Shown here: positions 26,501 to 40,090 of the stretch, piece after piece
How positions within the stretch are numbered: the first letter of the stretch is position 1
How the letters are laid out: each line of letters begins with the position of its first letter
Assembly (NCBI RefSeq): GCF_001649575.2
Contig: NC_051437.1
Coordinates: 14,695,092 to 14,759,091 of the forward strand
Reading direction: 5' to 3'
From: Kryptolebias marmoratus
Lineage: Eukaryota > Chordata > Actinopteri > Cyprinodontiformes > Rivulidae
DNA length: 64,000 nucleotides
Made by a program: the position numbers and the translations under genes
The notes under the pieces: model-generated
What the model saw: the letters and a program-made list of their open reading frames with translations, nothing else
The model's database searches: none
Told to the model about the DNA's origin: nothing

Positions 26501-29500
26501 TGTTGCTGAGTCATCGACACAAGTAACCAGAGCCCCCCTGCAGCCCCTCTCCCCCATGTTGCTCCGTCTCGTGGATCTCTAGATGATCGTTTTCTGTGTT
26601 TGATGATCAGTAAGCTGGCCTGCTCACCTGTCGATCCATAAAATTCCGGAGCTTCACAGCAGGTTAATGCGGCACAGCTTCATTAGAAACCACTTAACTT
26701 GAGTGTTACACTATGATATGCAGCAGGTTCTTCACAGGAGCATAAATGTGCTAAGTGTTTAAAAGACTTTATGAGACTTTAAGAAGCACAGGTTATTATG
26801 CAAATAGATTGTATTTGACCTATTTGTTTTGGAGTAAAACAGCCAGTGGCAAAACTGTGATTCAGTCAGCAAATTCTTTCCATTTTCGAAGTGGTAACCT
26901 TTTCTTTTTTTACTCACACCCACGGACTACTCTGTGTTTTACCATCACAGATCACAGTAAATTAAAAGCATCTGTTCTCTTTTATCAGCTGGGTTTTTAT
27001 TTAGTAAGAAAAATACTTTTGTTTCTTTTTTTTTTTTTTCAATTAGTTTTTTTTTTTCATCAGGCACAAGCCTAAAACAGAGGCTGGATTTTCCTACAAT
27101 TTTAAATTGACCTGTTGTCTTTGCAATTAGCGACCAACATGAATCAAATATACTTAAGAGTTTTTCAATATTATCTACTAAAGCTACATTTACATATAGA
27201 GAGAGTAGTAATATTTTTTACTTACAAAACAAATTTTTAACATTGCTGTCAAATGTTAAAGATGCACCAATTCGTGTTTTAGCCCAAGAAGTCATGAGCT
27301 GGGACAACATATGACTAGACACACGGCTGGAAGCTGGAAATTGAAGCCACGAGGACAAGCGCCCCCTAGCTGTCTGGTTACGGTACAGTTTTTAAGTCCC
27401 GCTCCTCCGTAAAAATGAATGGGACATTTTCCTGACCCAAAAATAAATAAATAAATAAAAGTACACTTCAAATAATTGTCATTCAGGTGTTGATTTTTGT
27501 TGCTGTGCGTAATTCTTACCATGCTGCTCTACGTTCAAATATACATTTTAAAGAAGGTTTTTAGTTTCACTTAGCCGTTTTGAAGCTGAAAAACGTGTCA
27601 TGTTACACTGATGATTGGACAGCCTGTTAGCGAGTTGGGAGGATGAGTAGGTGGGAGTTTATTGATGGTACGGCCCAAAATGCAACATAGTAGCAACCAA
27701 AAAATTACATTTTGGCTTCAGTGTTGGACAGTGGAAGTTAATTAATGGAGTCGCCTGGTCTAACTTTATTAATGTCAGTGGTTGTGACACACCAGCTGAT
27801 GAGTTTCATTTATACAGTACAGCCCTCTTAAATATGCAGAGACACATCTAGCAATACCATAGACACACAAGCATAGACACATACATACTGACAGCATCCA
27901 GGTGGATAATCTTTCTCAATGTCTTATGGCTTGCAGCATTCAGTTTATTCTCATAAATCAGTTCCTAAAATTGGTGTTTAAACACAACAGAGCAGATATT
28001 TTACCACCCATGCCTTTTGCTAAAAGACATCCACACATTCAGCATTCCTGAATTAATATCCCTTTTAAGTTTGAGATTTATAGTTGAAGGGAGAAAAGTT
28101 TACCTTTGCGCAGTTATAGAGAGTCTGATTTTTCACAAAAAAGGTGAATATTTATTTAAAAGAATTACAAAGTTATTAGTTGAGCAAAACTACCAGGTGA
28201 GAGTTTTTAAAGGCTGAATTGCTCACAAAAGTACACTGAAGTGTTGATTAATTTTACCAAGGAGGCTTTCTTTTTTACCACCTCTCTTTGCAAAATTCAT
28301 CATATGAACAGATGCCTTATGAGCTTTTTCTGGTATATTTCACCACTTTTCCTTTTCTCTCATCTGCCGATTTCTCCCCTGTGCTCTGACACAGATTGAA
28401 GAAGAAATAGCTTGCTGGTACGAAGTAACACTCTAGCAGCAATAGGTCTCCTAGGCAAAATGAAGAGTGAGATAAACAGGTGAATATATTTACACTGCAG
28501 ACATTAATTTTGTCTTCCCTCCGTTAAAACATTCGAGTCTGTACTGTTCTGGGCTCATCATTTTTGTTCCCCTCAGTGGCTGCAGTGGTGTGTTTTAAGC
28601 CCCAAAGGGCTGCACATACTTTTAATAGATGTCTCCCACGCCATGGTGGGAAAGAGAGACTGACACATGGAGGCAAGTTTTAATTGTAGTTTCAGGGGGC
28701 CTTTTTCCCAGTTGGTGATGTCACTGGTTGTCAAAGCCAAGCCTTCAGGGAGCCTGTACTCTGAACAATGTTCTCCCCCACGGTCACTCTCATATTTCTT
28801 CTGTTATCTCTCAGTCTTCTTTTAACTGTATTCTCTTCATCGTTACCATTCATGTTTTTTTCTTTTTTCATTTAGTTTGGGCTCAGCCTCAGCACTGCTA
28901 AAATATATAGCAATCTTCTGCTTTCTGGGTTTATCCATTTCATCTTTCCTTTTCTTTTTCCCCTCCTGTCTATTAATATATCAGTGTTTCTAAAATCTCC
29001 GTATTGCTGTTCACTCCGCAGCCCTCCTCGTTTTATAAGAGAATGGTCCAGAACATTATGATCCAAAGTCTGGTACTTAAAGCCATAGTTCTGCTCTTTT
29101 GGTGTGGGGTTCTGTGGAACTGGGTTAATGTGCTAACAGCTAATTTGAACATAGCCAAGACCAAAGAGAATTGCTGCTGTTGTGAAACAACTTTAGTCTC
29201 AAAACTTCCATGGCACTTCATGTGATGTCATTCATATTTCATAAACCTTCACATCACAGGCATCTTTGCATTACACAGCTTTTTACATAGAACTCTGTGG
29301 TTATTTGCAGCAGCTATGGTTTTTGGTGCAGCCTGGGGCAGTTCCTGCAAAAAGAAAAAAATGTTTCTGCTCGGAGAAGCATGTAATGTGTAATTGGCGG
29401 CAGAGTAAAAGTTTATAAAGTTGTGTTCATATGAAGCTCTATGAAAATTTTGAAACTGAAGTTGTTGTAAGACACTGGCAATCCACTCTAGTCTCAGCTG

Positions 29501-30969
29501 TTAGCTGATCAGTCTGATCAGAATTAAAATCTGTTTTTTCAAACTGAGGTTGTGCAAATTTCTGTCTCCATCCAGTAAGATCTTAGTTGCTCATAACCTT
29601 TCCACAGAACCTCGCAGCAACATTTCTCAGCTGTTGTTTTTATTTTATCAGTAGGTTTCAAAACGCCAACGGTTTTAGTGTTGACTTTTAAAAAAATTAC
29701 ACCTTTGTTATTCATAATTTCTAAATGCCACCATTTCTGCTTTACGTTGTTTTGAGTCATCTGAAGACATTTATGGAAATTGTTCTCATCTATTTCACAC
29801 ATTTTTACCTGAGCAATAAACCAGTGCATCTAAGATGAAATAGACAAATTAATTTTAAATGAGGATTAATCAAAAACATCTGCTTGTAAACACATAAAAC
29901 ATACTGTGTCATTTAAAAGAGGCCTATTTGAATCTATAGAGGCCTGCATTAAAAGATTTTGTTCATGCCATCAGTCCAGTAGACATTCCTATCTGTGGCA
30001 GTGAAACATTTGCATGCATGCATGCGTTAGGAGTACAGCTGTAGATGTCAAATTGTAGTGCATGCTTGGCATACCTTCTTGTATCCACACTGTTAAACTG
30101 GACTGAAAGGTGGAGTCTGGTGGAGAAAAATGTCAAGTTCGTAACATCAACTCCGGTAACCTGGAAGCAATCGTTGGCCCACTTTTCCTGAAATTTGAAT
30201 GCATTATTTGACTATGTAAGTTGCTCAGTACTATTCCTCTATAGAGCTACTTTATGCTTGACCTATTTTTGAAAGCTTTTAGCCAAAATCCAGTCTTTAT
30301 AGTGAAAGATCTGTGCGAGTTCTTTAATAAAACAATGTTCTGCTGTGTCGTCTCATTTTTCACCATCGTGCGAGGCTCTTTACACCATTCGCCACTTTGG
30401 ATTTGTTACAAAGGAGGTGGTTAGCGAAATAATGATACTTAAAAGACTCTTAAAGTAGTTGTCATTTTGATATGTTGCTAGCAACATTCTGTAGCAGCTC
30501 AACAAAAGCTAAAGCACAGCTAGAACAATCGAGCCCCTAACAACTTCATTTACTTCAGCAGTTTTATTTGAATGTTCTCTAGCCCTGAGGTCTGTTCAGA
30601 TTTTCTTAACTATCATATCAGTTAATAGAGAACATTTGATTAAAACTGTTGTGAAATGTGACGTTGTTATGGGCTCGATTTTTAGCTGCGCATTTGCTTT
30701 TGTTGAGCTGCTTCAGGGTTTTGAAGGAAATGTGGATGTGATGTCATCATCCCCAGTTATTTGGGGGGGAAATTCAGGGTCTCCCAGCTGCCATAACTGA
30801 GTCTCATTACACAAAGAGCAAGATTGTTAAGCAGCTACAGTAAATACATTCCTTTCTTATGTATAAATAGTTTTCCTGCCAGAAATACCATTTTCTACAT
30901 CCGTGTTTGCAGAGTGTCTATTGACTTTTACATTACAGCCATGAATTATGCACAAAATACTCACTCTAT

Positions 30970-31014
<45 letters not shown>

Positions 31015-34000
31015 GCACATGCACTATTGGCTACTACGAGAACAGATGGGGAATCATGCACATAGCGTGATGCCAGTGCATTATTTGGGAGGCGAATCCA
31101 TTTCACTGAAAAGCAACAATGATTTCATTATGTTGCTGAAATAATCAGAGCTAAGGTCACTGGGATTCTCTGTGAGTTTGTGAATAGATAAAAGACGGAG
31201 ATAAAAAGGAATTTATGTTGGAATTCACATTTCTGCTTACAGCACGTGTTCGTAACATGGTTTGAATGCCTGTTTGAATGGGCGGATTAGATGGTAGCCA
31301 GGTACTGTGTCCCCTGGTGAGCACCTGACGTCTGTGTATGTGGCCATCCTGGAGTCAGCTTTGTCAACAGCTCAGTCGTTTACTCTGTACCGAACAGTCA
31401 TCGTTCACTTTTACTTTATTAGTTTGTCTTCAAATGCATTTTGGCCTGCCTGCATTATTCCTAGCTTCACACTAGTGAATATGTATTTCTGATATCTCAT
31501 TAGTTTGTCACCTTTGGCCAGCCTTCAACTTATTTTAGAGTCTGTCGCCTGTCTGCTGCAGATTATATCACATTGAAATATGCAGGTACTTTTTTTCTGT
31601 CTGTTCTTCTCTTAAAGGAGGAGGAAATGTTCCGGCCCAACATGTTCTTCCTTTTGCTTCTGCCACCCATCATCTTTGAGTCGGGATACTCTTTACACAA
31701 GGTACGAACCAATTTAGGATTACCCTTGCTTCTTTCCACTCTCATGGTCTTCAGTTGACAGCTAAATGCCCGTTTTAAATATAAGGTCCTTGGAGCAATA
31801 TGACAACGTGCCAAAACTGGTAATTTACACGTGAAACAGTGATAAGCATAAAACTTAACACGAGGAGAAAGAAAACAAGAGAATTCAGATTTATTGGTTC
31901 TAAATATCAATATTAAACTTTTATTACAAACAATAGTTTGTTTTAACAGCATTAGCAACTCTATCCTCAATTTTTTAAATTGTGTTAATTTGTTGTTAAT
32001 GGCTTGTGTTTTTATATCTTACTTATATTAATAATAATACTTATATTTTTAGTCTTGACTTAAAAAAAATGTTTCACAAACACGGTCTGTAAATAAAACA
32101 TGGATATAGCCTACAGGTCTGAAAAGTGAAGCCAATCTGTAAAACTCATATAACACAGTGGTGACACAGGAGGCTAAATTATGTTGATGTTTGTAATTAA
32201 AAGATGTTATTTGTTACTTTGTTAATGAGTTATAGTGCTGCCAGCAAGAATGGTGAAGAGGCTGTAATCTCAAACAGGGCTTAAAAGGCACCTGGCATTT
32301 ATTATTATCAAAACGAAATGGTGGTTTACTATAAACCTGAACTGCGCCCTATTTTACATTTTAATTCTGGTAACATGCTATTAAACTGTGTTATTTAACA
32401 CGACAGGGCTGTGTCTGTGTGTGTGTATTCAGGGTAACTTCTTCCAGAACATTGGCTCCATCACCCTCTTTGCTGTGATTGGTACTGCTTTCTCTGCCTT
32501 CATAGTTGGTGGAGGTATCTATTTCCTTGGTCAGGTGAGGATCCCTGTAGTCAACGACTTTGGCATGCCAATATATTGTCAAAAGGTTAAACATAAATGC
32601 ACATACTTTGTTAATACTGTCACTATGCAGAGTATTTACTGCTTCATGAATGTTAAATGAATGTTGTCAGATCTTCTTGGCGCAGCTCTTCACAATCTTG
32701 AGTCTGTGTTTTGTTGTTCTCTTTTAGGCTGATGTGATCTATAAGATGACTATGACTGATAGGTGAGTCTTGGCCTTCTAGTCTAATTACTACTGAATGA
32801 CATTTTTGTATTAGACTTTCCCCCCGCCTATAAGCTCCTCTTTTCAAATTTTGTTAAAGCGAAAGTTCAGATGGTTTAGGAAAAATAGTGTTTAACTCTG
32901 ACCTGATTGATGAGCTTATAGGTAGTCAGTGCAGGGACAGGAACAAAGTGGATTGTTCCTGCCTTAAACGTCTCCAAGCTCAAAAGTTTCATAGCAGTTT
33001 AATTACCTGTTTTCTAAACCTTTACAGTTTTATAAATTTTGCATTATACCATTTTTTTTTTCTTTTGGCTGGTCCCCTTTGTGGGGATCACCACAGCGAA
33101 CAAACTCGCACAAGAGATTTGGCAATTGTTTTACGCTGGATGCCCTTCCTGACGCAACCTGAGCTCAAACCTGCAGCCTTGGGATAGCTGTAGCACTTCT
33201 GGTGTTCCCTGGGGCACTCCCATAAGGAATGTTATAATATTTCTACCAAAATAAACATGTAATGCGGAATTAAAGGTGGTGTAATAGTTTTCTAATTAGC
33301 AATCACCTGAGCCGCCAATTTATTTTAAGATGGCAGCAGTCCACTTTGGTTTAGGCCCCGCTCAGACTGTCTACTGTCAACTGAACACTTTATAGGTAAA
33401 GATTTTTTTTGTGTGTTCACAAGTTCCAGACAGTCGGATAATCTGGTAGCCACATGCGGCGTCCACAAACACAGTAAAATACTCCACACCCATGTGTGTT
33501 TAGGAGGCCCGTTGAGTCACATGTTATCCTTTAGTCAGACGAGTGCCTTGACTTTAAGTAGGCTGTTTTCTTCTTTGTGTCCCTTACCAACAAGGATATG
33601 TTTTCAATCCCGTTTGCCTGCTGGTACGTTTGTTCATGGGATTTTCTGCAAACTGCTGAAACTATTTGAATAACTTTTGAATATGTGTAACGCGGCCTAA
33701 GATTGAGCTTATCGACGTTTATGTGGAAAGTCCCGAAACAGGCAACTTCTGCCCTCACAGATCTCTGGCATTTCTAGTTTGCTCGACGCTCTTTACCAAT
33801 CCACTAGCTCTAGTAATTACAGTTAAACCTCACCCTGTTGTTTCATAATCATTTGAAATCAAATTTGCTTTCTCAAACAATCAAACTTCCTCTTGAAGTA
33901 ACAAATTATTGGTTTGCTCCACTTAAGTATACACAAGTTGCAACAGATATGTTTGTTGCATGTTCATTGTCTGTGTTAATGTTTTAAAAGTTCCTTATTC

Positions 34001-37000
34001 CCCTAAAAGGATGGCTGTTAAGATGTATTTTTTTTTCTCACTTCCTTTTACCACACTGTAGCTTTGCTTTTGGCTCTCTAATCTCAGCTGTGGACCCTGT
34101 AGCTACTATCGCCATATTTAATGCTCTCAACGTGGACCCAGTTCTCAACATGCTGGTGTTTGGGGAGAGTATCCTCAACGATGCCGTCTCCATTGTCCTC
34201 ACCAAGTAAGATACGGCTTGTTTATTTTACGTTATGATTGGGAAGTGCAGGATGTTGAAGCAGGCTTTCACCATTTCCAACCCCGATGAAGGTTCACAAA
34301 GAGTTGTTTATGACTGAATCGGTGGGCAGGACCACTGCTGATTAAAATATTGCATGGATTATTACGTATCCCAAAGTCTAAGGTACATAACAGCATGGAA
34401 TTGCCCTATCAGGGTCCATTTGGATGGGGTTAAAATAAGGAAGTAGGGATAGTAAAATAATCTATTTGACCCAGGCATAAAACTTCTAACTCCAGTCATG
34501 ATGATAATAATCATAAAAAAAATCAAGTACAGAATGTATTCTGTAAGAGACATAAAGCAAGTCAAGCAAAAAGTTAAGAAATAATCAAATTAAAAGCAAA
34601 TAAACTCTTAAATCCCCTCAAAATCTTAGAATTTGATGGGGGGGGGGGGAAATCAGGATTTATGCCTTAGAATTTCTAAAATTATATAAAAAAATAAAAA
34701 GGTCACTTAAGTGCATACTTGTGGTAGAAATCAGCTCATTGTTCAGCTCATTTACTCAAAGTTGATGAAATGTTTGTTACATTCTTGACATGTTTTTGTC
34801 CAATTGGGGAAAAAATATTAATTGCCAGAATTTTCATCGACATTTTACTGCAAAAGGCCTTTTTGATTTGACCACAGTAGGTAAAATTAGAAATACCCCA
34901 CCTCCTCACAGGAAGTAAAACTTGTCAAAAAGGGACTTTAGATATCCTTTGATAAAAGAAAGCTAAAAGGCATCTCCATGGTAACCAACACAGGCTCTCA
35001 GAGTTTGTGTTCAATAGTGTTTTTTTTTTTTTTGAGCACCAGTGGGATTTTTTTTTTTTTCATTTGCTCTCAATGACAACAAAGATCATGTAGCTGGTTT
35101 CTTCTTTTTTCTTTTTCCAATTTTTCTAACAATCCTTTGCTCTTATTTTGTTCAACTCCTCTAAACTCCTTCAGTGAAAACTTTTCACACGCGTGCTCAT
35201 ATCATCACTGTCAAAAACAACTTAACCAATCATACAGGCTGAAAGTTTTGTCCCTGTAACCTATAAGATGGCAGAGAAGTAGTTCTGAGTAGTGGCAAGA
35301 GTAGGTCTCGTGTGATAATTTACCACAAACTATAATAAGGTCCGTTTTTAGGAGCATGTTGTTCAGACACTAATAATAGTGCTTGTGTTGTTCTTTTTTT
35401 ATCACCGTTAAAGTTACAAACAATACGGTTTTATTGTCGGTGACGTGAGCTCGAGTGTATTATTTTGATAATGTGCTAAAATTAATCATGCCCATCACAG
35501 TGCAGGTTCTTATCTGGCAGAGAATAAAATGTTTTGTTGACAAACTCCCTCGACAGGATCCGCACGTACAGGTGTCGGGCTTCAGCTGTCATGCTTTTCA
35601 TTCATTTTGGATGGGATGACGTCTTGCATTGGCGAGCTGAATTGTGGCTCTGCTGCTTTGTTTTGCTCGCCTCTTGGAAAGGTGAGAAGAGTTTAATTTT
35701 TCAGGCACCGACCGGCCGAGTCATGTGACTGCTGGTGCAACTGATCTCGTGAGAGATTGTCACTATGGTCACCGCTGAGTGCGGACGGACTGCACACACA
35801 CACACACACACGTGAATCGAGCCTCTTTCATGTGTTGACGCTGCTGGGAGTTACACAGATTGGTGTGCTGGAGACAATACGGTGAACCGCTTCCCCATCA
35901 GATAACAGTAATATTCATAATCCTGTTACCCTTTTCCGTACCTTTTTAAGATACGGAACACACATAGTCAGAAACTTCCCAAGGTTTCAAAGATCGATTA
36001 CGTTATGAGTAGGCATCTGAACTCTTGTTCCCCCCGCGCTTCTCGATGATTACACAATACACCGTGACAGGAAGGGTGGAGGAGAATAAAAGCGTGAAAG
36101 CAGTGGTTTCTGTTATCTTCCTCGATGGAAAAATGTCGTCATCGGGCACTCCGTGACAGAGCGCGTTTGTGCCACAGGTATCTACGTTGTCATCCGCTAA
36201 ATAAGACCTCTAGTAACCTGAGCGCTGACAGTAAAAAATGTTAAGATAAGTGCCGTTCCGTTTTAGGAACTCGGCTTTCCAGCGATTTTTTTGATGTCTG
36301 AAGATCTGCATACCTAGTTCAGTGAACTCTGCAACCTATTCAGAGTTTTTGTTCATAACCGTAAAATTGTTTGCCCTATGTCAGTGTACACTGATGAAAA
36401 ACCTGTCGTGCGGGTTTCACCAAAACTTTAACAGAAACTGACATTTTGCAGTTTGTCAGCAAGTGTCGCTGGAGTTCTGTTTTTCTGTCCTTTGTGCTTA
36501 CTTTGTATCTGTTTATCTCTGTGTTAGTTAATCCTGTGACGTGATCCGAAGTGTCTGTGTGTCCTTGCGGAGTAAATGAGAGTATGAATAATAGATAGGC
36601 TGAAACAGGCTTGGCAGGTTGTTCGTTGTTCACACCTCGTCAGGTAACTTTCTTAGAAAGGTGCTTTACTGTTCGGCTCAGTCCATAACGACAGACACAC
36701 AGCAAATATTTTTATTTTGGTGCTTGTTGGTAAGCATTACAATAAGACTATGATTGACTCTGTGCTACTCTGGTGGTCATGAATGTATTCATTTCTGGGG
36801 TCGGTCCAATTCAAGATGGCTGCCGCAACTATTCAAACTTAGCCAACAGGAAACTGTTTATAACTAACTCAGTTTTACAGATATCGAGCTAAAAGTTGAT
36901 GTGTTAGTAGCTGATTCATTCCCAGCAAGGATTTTTGCAATATTGCACACAACATTATTACCAAAGTTTGATAAAAATGCTGCCATTCCTCACCATAAGA

Positions 37001-40000
37001 CTAGTCTCACTCTTTTAAAAGTCTTAAAAATTCAACAGTTTGGTGGGAATTTAAAGGGGTGGAACAGCGGCGTAGTGGTTAGAGGTGTCACCTCCCAGCA
37101 AGACGGTTGCAGGATCACTTCCCGGCCTGGGGCCCTTTCTGGGTGGAGTTTGGATGTCCGCCCTGTGCGCACGTGGATTTACTCCGGGTACTACGGTGTC
37201 CTCCCACAGACCAAAAACATGCACGTTAGGTTCAACGGTAACTCTTACATTTTCCCTAGGTGTGAGTGAGAGCGTAAATGGTTGTTTGTCTCGTTTGTCT
37301 CTATGTCCCTGTGATGGACATGTGACCTGTCCAGGGTGTCCCCCGCCTCTCACACAGTGACTGCTGGAGATAGGCACCAGCTCCCCGCGACCCTGAATGG
37401 AGAAGCGGGTAAAGATGGTGGGAATTTAGTTACTACAGATTTATATTAGATACACTTATTTAATTTTTTATACATCTAGGTTATAAGTTTTTCTTAAAAC
37501 CCATTCTTAATATGTACAAATAAGAGCAAACGAATGGTTCAGATAATGATTTTTTTTATGTGTCGATCAGTGAAAGGAGGATCTAATTTTGCTGTTCAGG
37601 CAACACGATGGTTGGAATACAAGCTTGTACTTAAAAACACACGTATACGCCTGCTTCCTTCCTCTCAGCAGTAGAGTTTTTCTGCCCTCTGTTGCCAGAT
37701 GTGGCCGTTACAACATACAATGTGTAATTTAGCCATAATTCATCATTGTTCTATTGTTATTGTTTTGTTTTTTTGTTGGTTTTTTTTTGCTTTGCAGCAC
37801 AGCAGAGGGTTTCTTCTCACGCTCTGACAGCTCCGTGGTAACAGGCTGGGAGACCTTTGTGCAAGCGCTGGGGTATTTCCTTAAAATGTTTTTTGGTTCT
37901 GCTGCTCTGGGAACCCTCACTGGACTCATTTCAGCTCTCGTATCCTGACTCGTCTGCTGAAACGCGGGTGTTTGTGTGTAGCTTTGTGTGGATTTTCTGG
38001 CCTGGCTTTGAAATCCCTAACTCACAGATTAGTTCCTGAAACACTTCGACTTGAGGAAGACGCCGTCGCTGGAGTTCGGCATGATGATCATCTTTGCATA
38101 CCTTCCCTACGGCCTGGCAGAAGGCATCAAACTGTCCGGTGGGTGCACGCACAAAAAGGCCGCCCGTATCCAGGGGAATAATTTATCACAACATCCTGTT
38201 CTCTTCTCTTACAGGAATAATGTCTATCCTGTTTGCTGGAATTGTGATGTCTCACTACACCCACCACAACCTTTCTCCCATCACCCAGATCCTCATGCAG
38301 CAGACGCTGCGCACTGTAGCCTTCATGTGTGGTGAGTAATTTCCTCCTTAGCCTCCTCATTTCTACTTCATCATTTCACACGGCAAGTTTAACACTATTT
38401 TTAAACTTCTCTCTCCAGAAACATGTGTTTTTGCTTTTCTCGGCCTCTCCATCTTCAGCTTCCCACATAATTTTGAAATCTCCTTCGTCATCTGGTGCAT
38501 TGTGAGTTCTTTGTTTGTTTGTTTTTTTTATTCGAACACGAGCACAGCGTGGACGTCAGTTTAATGGGAATCAAAGTGCTCGTGCTCATGCATGCCATCG
38601 TCACGCGTGTAACCGCTGCGCTCGGCTCTGTAGGTGCTGGTTCTTCTCGGGCGAGCTGTGAACATCTTCCCCTTGTCGTTCCTGCTGAACTTCTTCAGAG
38701 ACCACAAGATCACGCCCAAAATGATGTTCATCATGTGGTTCAGTGGTAAGGTGACACAAAGGCCCTTTCAACGGATGTGTTTTGGCAATGCTGGACAATC
38801 AGCTCTTTGTTAGTCTTTGAAATGTAGTTGTTGCCTAAGCAAAATGTTTAGGCAACAATGTCCCAACAGTGGTGACATTGTTTCCCAGTGACAATGTCAC
38901 AACAGGAGTATGAATACAAATATTTTACCCCAGATATCTCAGGATTTAAGATATCTATGAATAACATTCCAATACCAAACGGTTAGTTGTTGCTTTTGTG
39001 AGTTCCTTCTTCGTACTTTCTGTATACAGTTGGTTAATTATTGCCCCATAATCAGCAAGGCAGGGACAGTAGTTGTATTACAGTAGTAGTTGTTTTACAT
39101 TATTAAGAGCTGTCTATGAACAGCATTATGTAAAAGCACTGCCATCTGTCTACAAAGTGGTAAAACAGAAACTACAAAAAGAACAAACCAACCTCCGTTC
39201 AGAAAATGGTCAAGTAGTTTGAAAAACGTTTTCATTTTTGATTTAAATTTTGAATGACCAGCATTTATTTTGATAAATGTGTGCCCATGTAAATAAACTA
39301 TTGTGTTTTTAGTTACTTTTTAAACACTAAATGTTAAATATCCTCCTGCTCGTGCTTCTTAAATGTTTCCAACTAAATAATAATTGACTAAAACGTTTAG
39401 AACAAAAAAAAATGTTAATTTTTTTTTTATCTAATTCTCCAAGGGTCAAAGAAAGTCCTATGTTTGTTGCAGATTTTAATCATACATATTGCCATTTTGC
39501 TTGATTTATTTATTTATTTTTTTTCTCAGGGTTGCGAGGTGCGATTCCCTACGCTTTGAGCCTTCATTTGGGCCTGGAGCCCATCGAGAAGCGTCAGCTC
39601 ATCGGCACCACCACCATCATCATCGTGCTCTTTACCATCCTCTTCCTCGGCGGTGGAACGATGCCGCTCATCCGCATCATGGACATCGAGGAAAACCAGT
39701 CGAGGCGTAAGAACAAGAAGGATGTTAATCTCAGCAAGACCCAGAAAATGGTAACGAGTTCAGCCTTCTGGTGTGACACACAAACACACTGCTAAATTCC
39801 CACTTTTATGCTCAGTGGTTTTTTTTTCCTCCTCTCTTGTACTGTCCTGAATGAGAGAAACAGAATTTCGTTTTAATAGAGACGAAATGACAACCAAAAC
39901 CACTTGCACTTGAACAGCTTGTTTGCAGTGACAATAGCCGCGCTGTCCTCTCATCTGCCGTCAGCCTCTGTTCTCTTCGGAGACAAACATCAAAGGGCGT

Positions 40001-40045
40001 GATTGTGGTACGGGAGCGGGACGCTGAGTCAGCACAGTGCGAAGC

Positions 40046-40090
<45 letters not shown>

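Noticed and set aside
31563..31970. 135-codon minus-strand open frame
   Set aside because: Its downstream end overlaps slc9a8 exon 5 on the opposite strand; the rest is intron. It is a shadow frame.
37021..38032. Alternative acceptor CAG at 38025 for slc9a8 exon 10
   Set aside because: It would read ATT AGT TCC TGA, a stop within four codons, and lies only 5 nt from the predicted branch A.
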